From NCBI GenBank assembly GCA_023264215.1, contig JALQSY010000017.1, positions 1-18,900 of the forward strand: a stretch of 18,900 nucleotides of DNA, written 5' to 3'. Positions 14,484 to 18,900 of this stretch are shown here, one piece after another. The position numbers were made by a program, and so were the translations under genes. Positions within the stretch are counted from its first letter, which is position 1; each line of letters begins with the position of its first letter. The stretch is from Candidatus Nanopelagicales bacterium (GTDB lineage: Bacteria; Actinomycetota; Actinomycetes; S36-B12). The notes beneath the pieces are model-generated. The model ran no database searches and was not told the origin of the DNA. It saw only the letters and a list, made by a program, of their open reading frames with translations.

Positions 14484-14996
14484 CCCATGCCGCGGCTGAT
14501 CGCGGGTCGGGTCCGCCAGTGCAGCGTTGATGGCAGCGGCGAACCTGTCCGGATGGCGTGAGGAGACGACCCAGCGGGGATGCGGATCCCGCGCGTCGGC
14601 CAGGACGATGCTCACGCCGCGGGACGACGACCAGCTCCGCAGGACGAGGTAGTCGCGGGGGTCCCCATGGCGACGAGCCTGGCGCATCTCCTCCGCGTCG
14701 AGGGGCATGGCCTCGCTGATCGCGGCGAGTGGCAGTCGCGCACGTCCGGCGCGCACGACGCGGTCATCGACGCGCAGCGGCGTCGTGGTCACCAGCAGCA
14801 AGCTCGCTCCCAGCGCGGCGATACCCGCGCCCGCGAGCCATCCCGGCCCTGCGCCGTAGGCGGCGCCGTACGCCATGCCCATGAGCGCCGACAGTCCTGC
14901 GACGAGGATCCACAGGGCCAGGGGCGGTCGCAGGCGTTCCGCATACGTGGGGTGCGCTCCGTCGTCGCCCTCCGACCAGGAACCCTGCGCGCGCAC
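14481..14996 (-). CDS. DUF3093 family membrane protein
   Basis: The 171 residues match DUF3093, an actinobacterial family usually found next to dut. Y-A-E-R-L at 18-22 precedes two membrane helices (about 25-47 and 52-71). A cytoplasmic domain follows with [25 protein letters not shown] and [15 protein letters not shown]. This resembles a small PH-like beta domain, though its role is unknown. The start is GTG 14996, preceded by CACCCTGGAAGC, almost the same element as before the inositol-monophosphatase gene. It diverges from the thioesterase gene across 48 bp. Confidence 0.85.
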   Translation of the reverse strand: MRAQGSWSEGDDGAHPTYAERLRPPLALWILVAGLSALMGMAYGAAYGAGPGWLAGAGIAALGASLLLVTTTPLRVDDRVVRAGRARLPLAAISEAMPLDAEEMRQARRHGDPRDYLVLRSWSSSRGVSIVLADARDPHPRWVVSSRHPDRFAAAINAALADPTRDQPRHG

Positions 14997-15002
14997 GCTT
15001 CC

Positions 15003-15008
15003 AGGGTG
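15003..15008 (-). promoter_or_regulatory. Possible leaderless -10 box of the DUF3093 gene
   Basis: CACCCT ends 6 nt before GTG 14996. Of the 12 nt directly upstream, 11 are shared with the inositol-monophosphatase gene. Confidence 0.4.
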
Positions 15009-15032
15009 TCAGGTGGGCTCCGCGCGCCCCGA

Positions 15033-15038
15033 TAGGGT
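15033..15038 (+). promoter_or_regulatory. Putative leaderless -10 box of the thioesterase gene
   Basis: TAGGGT ends 6 nt before GTG 15045. No Shine-Dalgarno sequence is spaced for use. Confidence 0.55.
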
Positions 15039-15044
15039 CGGGGC

Positions 15045-15635
15045 GTGAGCGACGCTCGGGGCCGGCGAAGCCCGTATCCACCCCCGGGGGCGAGCATTCC
15101 GCCGCGCCACGAGCAGGCTCCCGCTGTGGGGGACGTCGTGGCCAGCCACTACCGCTGGTGCGTGGGCTGCGGGGCCGATCATCCCGCGGGCCTGCACATG
15201 CGCGTGGTCGCCGGAGAGGGCATGACCATGGAGTCCCGGCTCGAGGTCGGCGAGTTCCACCAGGGGGCACCGGGCCTGGCGCACGGCGGCATCATCGCCA
15301 CGGCCATGGACGAGGCGATGGGCGTGCTCAATCGGCTGCTGCTCGTGCCGGCGGTGACGGTCCACCTGGAGGTGGACTACGTGCGGCCCGTCCCGGTGGG
15401 CTCGGTCCTGCACATCCGCACGAGCATCGTCGGCCACGTGGGCCGCAAGATCTACACGGCCGGGTCGGCGCGCCTGGACGATCCCGAAGGACCGGAGGCG
15501 GTCAACTCCGCGGCGCTGTTCCTGCAGGTGCCGCTCGACCACTTCGTCGAGCACGGCAATACGGCCCTCATCGAAGCCGCGATCAAGGAGCGTCCCGGCG
15601 GGGCCGCGGCCTGGCGACGCGAGGTGAATCCGTGA
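15045..15635 (+). CDS. PaaI-family hotdog-fold thioesterase
   Basis: The 196 residues form a single hotdog domain from about 35 to 170. C39-V-G-C42-G-A-D-H-P-A-G-L is the N-terminal motif often seen in these proteins. A-H80-G-G-I-I-A-T-A-M-D89-E90-A-M-G carries the HGG turn and the acidic catalytic residue on the central helix. [10 protein letters not shown] is the following strand. Members hydrolyse acyl-CoA thioesters; the substrate here is unknown. The first 30 residues are proline-rich and non-homologous, so the GTG start at 15045 rests mainly on the TAGGGT box and the overlap pattern. The stop overlaps the dut start (GTGA), so the two are coupled. Confidence 0.85.
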   Translation: MSDARGRRSPYPPPGASIPPRHEQAPAVGDVVASHYRWCVGCGADHPAGLHMRVVAGEGMTMESRLEVGEFHQGAPGLAHGGIIATAMDEAMGVLNRLLLVPAVTVHLEVDYVRPVPVGSVLHIRTSIVGHVGRKIYTAGSARLDDPEGPEAVNSAALFLQVPLDHFVEHGNTALIEAAIKERPGGAAAWRREVNP

Positions 15636-16102
15636 TCGATGACGTGGACGTGCTCGTCGTCCGCCTCGACCCGGGTCTGCCGATGCCGGAGTATGCGCTG
15701 CCTGGCGATGCCGGCTTCGACGTGTGTACGGCGACGGACGTCACCTTGGCCCCGGGCGAGCGCTCGGTCGTGCCGACGGGGATCGCCATCGCGCTCCCCG
15801 ACGGCTACGCCGCATTCGTGCACCCGCGCAGCGGTCTCGCCGCACGCCATGGCCTGACGGTGGTCAATGCGCCGGGGACGATCGACGCCGGCTACCGGGG
15901 CGAGATCCGCATCTGCTGCCTCAACACCGACTCGACCGAGCCGATCGTCCTCGCCCGCGGCGAGCGCATCGCGCAGATCGTCGTCCAGCGGGTCGCCCGG
16001 GCCAGGCTCCACGAGGCGACCGGCCTGCCGGACTCCCACCGCGGCGAGGGCGGATACGGCTCGACGGGTACGGTGGGGCGCCGCGGCGAGGAGGGTCAGT
16101 GA
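15632..16102 (+). CDS. dut: dUTP diphosphatase (dUTPase)
   Basis: All five trimeric-dUTPase motifs are present in the 156 residues. They are P-G-D-A-G-F-D at 24-30, P-R-S-G-L-A at 65-70, [13 protein letters not shown] at 79-91, G-E-R-I-A-Q at 110-115 and [10 protein letters not shown] at 137-146. The last has Tyr for the usual Phe that stacks on uracil, a conservative change. The enzyme hydrolyses dUTP to dUMP, keeping uracil out of DNA and supplying dTMP synthesis. The GTG start forms a GTGA overlap with the thioesterase gene, and its own stop overlaps DUF3710 the same way. Confidence 0.94.
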   Translation: MIDDVDVLVVRLDPGLPMPEYALPGDAGFDVCTATDVTLAPGERSVVPTGIAIALPDGYAAFVHPRSGLAARHGLTVVNAPGTIDAGYRGEIRICCLNTDSTEPIVLARGERIAQIVVQRVARARLHEATGLPDSHRGEGGYGSTGTVGRRGEEGQ

Positions 16103-16644
16103 GCGAGCCGGAGCGCACGGTCGGACCGTGGGACATCACCGAGGTCGAGGGCCCGGACGGGCGACTGGACTTCGGCTCCCTGTGGATCCGGGGCACCGAC
16201 GGACTGCAGGTGCAGGCGCAGGTGGACGAGTCGTCCGGCGCCGTCAGCCTCATCACCCTCAACCTCGGCCAGGGGGGCCTGCAGCTCCAGGCATTCGCCG
16301 CGCCTCGCTCGGGGGGCCTGTGGGAGGAGGTGCGCGGGAAGCTGCGCGCCTCCGTCACCGGACAGGGCGGTGTCATCGAGGAGCAGCAGGGAGAGCACGG
16401 GATCGAGTTGCGCGGCCGCGTCCCCGGTCAGGGCGCGCTCCAGCCGGTCCGCTTCGTCGGGGTCGACGGCCCGCGCTGGTTCCTGCGCGGCCTGTTCCTC
16501 GGTGCGGCCGCTGCGCCCGGCGGGGCACCGGAGCTCGAGCAGGTCTTCCGGGACATCGTCGTGGTGCGCGGCGAGGAGGCGATGCCGATGGGCGAGGCGC
16601 TGCCTATGCGCCTGCCCCAGGCCGGGGAACCGTCGGCCACCTGA
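16099..16644 (+). CDS. DUF3710 family protein
   Basis: The 181 residues match DUF3710, a conserved actinobacterial family next to dut. The typical blocks are G-P-W-D near the start, R-L-D-F-G-S-L-W-I near 22-30, [17 protein letters not shown] near 63-79 and [12 protein letters not shown] near 124-135. It has no membrane segment. The function is unknown; an all-beta fold looks likely. GTG 16099 gives a 4-nt overlap with dut. The last 41 nt overlap, in antisense, the 3' end of the alpha/beta-hydrolase gene. Confidence 0.88.
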   Translation: MSEPERTVGPWDITEVEGPDGRLDFGSLWIRGTDGLQVQAQVDESSGAVSLITLNLGQGGLQLQAFAAPRSGGLWEEVRGKLRASVTGQGGVIEEQQGEHGIELRGRVPGQGALQPVRFVGVDGPRWFLRGLFLGAAAAPGGAPELEQVFRDIVVVRGEEAMPMGEALPMRLPQAGEPSAT

Positions 16645-17302
16645 GGTCCCGCAGGGCCGACTGGAGCAGGCTGATGTCGGTGCGCGCAGCGACGCCGATC
16701 CGAGCGCGCGCGATGCCGCGGGACCAGTCGATGGCGGTCTTCACGGGATGAAACGGATCGTCGTACCAGCCGATCACCCGCGCCGGACCTGCCACCGCTG
16801 CCAGTTCCTGCGCTGTCGGTCCCTTCCCCCGCGCAGCGGTCCTCAGGCAGTCGCGGAGTCCGTCATCGGAGTAGTCGGCCCAGCCCCTGGCGATGAGATC
16901 CACCAGCGCCGACGACGGTGACTCCTCGCGCATGGCGGTGACGACGCCCTCGATGCCCACCTCCTCGATCTGCGATGCGGCATGGGTCGTGGCCCACGAT
17001 GCGTCCCGCGCATCCTGCGTCCATGCGGGAAGCACCAGCGTGAGCCGAGCGCGGGACCCGGTCTCGGCAGCCCAGCGCACGAGTGCGTGCGCACCGAGGC
17101 TGACGCCGATCATGCTCACGCAGTCCGGGAAGTCCCGGGTGGCCTGCGCGAGCGCCTCGCACACCCGGTCGATGTCCCCCGTGCGGTCCTCCACCGCGAT
17201 GATGCCCTCCTGGCCCTCCAGGCCCAGCAGGCGTCGAGCGGTGGCACCTGTCGATCCCGCGCCATGCAGGAGGAGGACGGTCACCTCGGAAGTCTGTCGC
17301 AC
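16604..17302 (-). CDS. Alpha/beta-hydrolase fold protein
   Basis: The 232-residue protein begins with V-T-V-L-L-L-H-G-A-G, the oxyanion strand of the fold. I-G-V-S68-L-G-A-H carries the nucleophile elbow. V-I-G-W-Y-D181-D182-P-F-H185-P supplies a likely acid and histidine placed unusually close together; no later histidine is present, so H185 is the only candidate for the triad. The substrate is unknown (esterase or lipase-like). Two starts are possible: GTG 17302, and GTG 17284, which gives M-T-V-L-L-L-H-G-A-G and has CAGACT 6 nt upstream. The gene runs head-to-head with the OB-fold gene and tail-to-tail with DUF3710, which it overlaps by 41 nt. Confidence 0.75.
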   Translation of the reverse strand: MRQTSEVTVLLLHGAGSTGATARRLLGLEGQEGIIAVEDRTGDIDRVCEALAQATRDFPDCVSMIGVSLGAHALVRWAAETGSRARLTLVLPAWTQDARDASWATTHAASQIEEVGIEGVVTAMREESPSSALVDLIARGWADYSDDGLRDCLRTAARGKGPTAQELAAVAGPARVIGWYDDPFHPVKTAIDWSRGIARARIGVAARTDISLLQSALRDLRWPTVPRPGAGA

Positions 17303-17339
17303 GTCGACCCGGTGCAGGCGCCGGTGGCCCCTCGCGGGC

Positions 17340-17345
17340 TACGCT
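17340..17345 (+). promoter_or_regulatory. Putative leaderless -10 box of the OB-fold gene
   Basis: TACGCT ends 7 nt before ATG 17353 and fits the TA(G/C)(G/C)(G/C)T pattern shared by four other genes here. Confidence 0.55.
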
Positions 17346-17352
17346 GAGAGGC

Positions 17353-17718
17353 ATGCCGGGTGTCTGGTCGCGCTGGACGCGTTCGCAGGACGAGGTCGAG
17401 GCGACCGAGCTCACCGCCCAGATCGAGTCGCACGGGGCCGAGCCGATCGGGTCGTGCCAGCGGGGGCAGGCGGTGTGCGTACACGGGGTCATCCGATCGG
17501 TCGCGCTGCGTCCACGCGAGTCCGCGCCGAGCCTCGAGGCCGAGGTCTACGACGGCAGCGGCCACATCACCCTGGTGTGGATCGGCCACCGGCGACTGTC
17601 CGGTGTGGAGGTCGGACGGCCGATCACGGCCCACGGGCGGGTCACCTGCCCGCAGGGCACCCCGACGATCTTCAACCCGATCTACGAGCTCTACCCGGAG
17701 CCGGTGGAGTCCGCATGA
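17353..17718 (+). CDS. OB-fold nucleic-acid-binding domain protein
   Basis: The 121 residues match the small OB-fold protein that regularly precedes DUF3159 and trk genes in actinomycetes. The barrel is seen as V-C-V-H-G-V-I-R-S-V at 41-50, L-E-A-E-V-Y-D-G-S-G-H-I-T-L-V-W-I-G at 61-78, G-R-P-I-T-A-H-G-R-V near 88-97, and the closing I-F-N-P-I-Y-E-L. This strand order resembles RecG/RecJ-type OB domains that bind single-stranded DNA or RNA. No catalytic domain is attached, so it probably acts as a binding module. Its stop overlaps the ATG of DUF3159 (ATGA), so the two are coupled. Confidence 0.85.
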   Translation: MPGVWSRWTRSQDEVEATELTAQIESHGAEPIGSCQRGQAVCVHGVIRSVALRPRESAPSLEAEVYDGSGHITLVWIGHRRLSGVEVGRPITAHGRVTCPQGTPTIFNPIYELYPEPVESA

Positions 17719-18434
17719 CGCATGCCGACGGGGCGGATCGAGGTTCGCACGAGGGCGAGCGTTCCCCGGAGCACGAGCCGGCCATCGTGCCCGAGACCGC
17801 CGCCGACGTGCGCGAGGAGAGGGTCCTGCTGGACCGGGCACTGGGCGGCCGACGGGGGATCATCGACAGCGGTGCGCCCACGGTGGTCTTCGTGGTGGTC
17901 TATCTCGCCACGGGCAACGACCTCGGTGTCGCGATCTGGAGCGCGCTGGGCGCCGGTGCGGCGATCGCCGTGTGGCGGGTGATCCGGCGCGAGAGCCTGC
18001 AGCAGATCATCGCCGGCCTGATCGGCGTGGGGATCTCCGCGTTCGTCGCCTCGCGGACCCAGACGGGCGAGGGCTACTTCATCCCCGGGCTCTTGCAGAA
18101 CATCGGCTACGGGCTCGCCTTCCTGGTGTCCATCCTCGTGGGCTGGCCTCTCATCGGGGTCATCATCGGCTTTCTCACCGGCCAGGGTGTTCGCTGGCGC
18201 GCCGACCCCGAGCTCAGGCGCATCTACGCAGCCGCGTCGTGGATCTGGGTCGGCCTCTTCGCACTCCGCGTCGCCGTCCAGGGTCCCCTCTACCTCGCGG
18301 GGTGGGTGGGGGCGCTGGGCTTCGCCAAGGTGATCATGGGCGTGCCGCTGTTCATCGCGGCCGGATACTTCACCTATCTCGTGCTCCGGCCGGTCTTCGA
18401 GCGCCGCCGATCCGAGGATCCCGCGCAGGAATGA
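17715..18434 (+). CDS. DUF3159 family integral membrane protein
   Basis: The 239 residues start with an acidic, hydrophilic 45-residue segment. G-G-R-R-G-I-I-D-S-G-A-P-T-V-V-F-V follows, the DUF3159 hallmark. About six membrane helices are visible, at roughly 54-66, 70-90, 98-113, 128-155, 172-190 and 200-225. Q-Q-I-I-A-G-L-I-G-V-G-I-S-A-F and F-I-P-G-L-L-Q-N are also conserved. The function is unknown; in many actinomycetes the gene lies between the OB-fold gene and trkA, hinting at a link to ion transport (inference). ATG 17715 overlaps the OB-fold stop. The gene ends 1 nt before the trkA stop codon. Confidence 0.87.
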   Translation: MTHADGADRGSHEGERSPEHEPAIVPETAADVREERVLLDRALGGRRGIIDSGAPTVVFVVVYLATGNDLGVAIWSALGAGAAIAVWRVIRRESLQQIIAGLIGVGISAFVASRTQTGEGYFIPGLLQNIGYGLAFLVSILVGWPLIGVIIGFLTGQGVRWRADPELRRIYAAASWIWVGLFALRVAVQGPLYLAGWVGALGFAKVIMGVPLFIAAGYFTYLVLRPVFERRRSEDPAQE

Positions 18435-18435
18435 C

Positions 18436-18900
18436 CTAGGACTCCGACGGCTCGATCGCGTGATCGTGGTCGCTGAGCATCGACTGCAGGACGGGCTCCT
18501 GCTCGGGGGCGCAGACGAAGACGAGTTCGTCGCCGATCTCGAGCGAGTCATCGGCGGTGGGCGCGATCACCCGGGGCCCGCGGACGATCGCGGCCAAGGC
18601 GGTGTCCGGGGGCCACGTCATCGATCCGACGCGGCGTCCTGACACCGGTGACCCGGAGGACAGCGTGATCTCCACAAGGTCGGCCTGCCCCTGGCGGAAT
18701 GTGAAGAGCCGAACCAGGTCGCCGACGCTCACGGCCTCCTCGACCAGGGCTGACAGCATCCGGGGAGTCGACACCGCGACGTCGACCCCCCACGACTCGT
18801 TGAACATCCATTCGTTCTTGGGATGGTTGACCCGGGCCACGACCCGCGGGACGCCGAACTCGGTCTTGGCGAGGAGCGACACGACGAGGTTGACCTTGTC
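18436..18900 (-). CDS. trkA: TrkA family potassium uptake regulatory protein, C-terminal part (5' end outside window)
   Basis: The frame runs to the right edge, giving the last 154 residues. Near the edge, D-K-V-N-L-V-V-S-L-L-A-K and V-A-R-V-N-H-P-K-N-E-W belong to the end of the RCK-N (NAD-binding) domain. After S-A-L-V-E-E-A-V-S-V-G-D-L-V-R-L, an RCK-C domain follows with V-I-A-P-T-A-D-D-S-L-E-I-G-D-E-L-V-F-V. Such proteins sit on the cytoplasmic face of Trk/Ktr-type potassium channels and gate them in response to nucleotides. A GTG at 18882 is internal, not the start: upstream codons continue the conserved sequence to the edge. In actinomycetes two such genes often lie side by side. Confidence 0.88.
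   Translation of the reverse strand, partial: DKVNLVVSLLAKTEFGVPRVVARVNHPKNEWMFNESWGVDVAVSTPRMLSALVEEAVSVGDLVRLFTFRQGQADLVEITLSSGSPVSGRRVGSMTWPPDTALAAIVRGPRVIAPTADDSLEIGDELVFVCAPEQEPVLQSMLSDHDHAIEPSES

Noticed and set aside
15632..15635. The many 4-nt GTGA/ATGA overlaps (also 3707, 8638, 16099, 17715) as unusual
   Set aside because: Such overlaps are normal for coupled genes in compact actinobacterial operons.
1..18900. CRISPR arrays, tRNA or rRNA genes, insertion sequences, phage or toxin-antitoxin modules
   Set aside because: No regularly spaced repeats, cloverleaf-like segments, transposase or integrase motifs were seen, and gaps between genes are too short to hide them.

Overview
The window is a gene-dense, high-G+C stretch of an actinomycete chromosome. 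Several genes belong to families largely confined to Actinomycetota: SepH (DUF3071), DUF3093, DUF3159, DUF3710, DUF4193, DUF4235, DUF5998, and the OB-fold/DUF3159/TrkA neighbourhood beside dUTPase. GTG starts, 4-nt GTGA/ATGA gene overlaps and very short intergenic gaps fit the same picture. The genus cannot be fixed from the sequence. The only non-coding gap above 100 bp is 13685-13883, and no rRNA, tRNA, CRISPR array, integrase or transposase was seen.

Region 1 (1-2786, plus strand) holds the 3' end of a phthalate-dioxygenase-like Rieske oxygenase, a small unrecognised zinc-ribbon protein, a HAD hydrolase and an FprA/adrenodoxin-reductase-type NADPH-ferredoxin reductase. The last could feed electrons to the oxygenase. 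A long imperfect palindrome (2814-2884) separates this group from the next, convergent one.

Region 2 (2883-7964, minus strand, transcribed right to left) reads psuG, a PfkB-family kinase (probable pseudouridine kinase), a ParC/GyrA-type topoisomerase subunit, and a sucrase/ferredoxin-like iron-sulfur protein coupled to the topoisomerase by a GTGA overlap. Pseudouridine catabolism thus sits directly upstream of a DNA topoisomerase gene.

Region 3 (8054-10414, plus strand) is a tightly coupled trio: DUF5998, an alkaline-phosphatase-superfamily phosphodiesterase and thymidine kinase. It converges on sepH (minus), whose reading frame appears to begin at a CTG codon and lacks the N-terminal part of DUF3071. 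An MFS transporter (minus) and an inositol-monophosphatase-like enzyme (plus) diverge from a 28-bp gap. A gamma-class carbonic anhydrase homologue (minus) overlaps the phosphatase stop codon.

Region 4 (13884-18900) is the conserved actinobacterial block: DUF4193; DUF3093 and DUF4235 (minus); then PaaI-type thioesterase, dUTPase and DUF3710 (plus, coupled), an alpha/beta hydrolase (minus), an OB-fold protein and DUF3159 (plus, coupled), and the 3' part of a TrkA potassium-uptake regulator (minus).

The least routine signals are regulatory. Five genes have a TA(G/C)(G/C)(G/C)T hexamer exactly 6-7 nt before the start codon, the arrangement expected of leaderless transcripts. Two other genes share a CACCCTGGAA element directly before their starts. 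No clearly new multi-gene defence or metabolic system is visible; most genes are conserved housekeeping or conserved-hypothetical genes.
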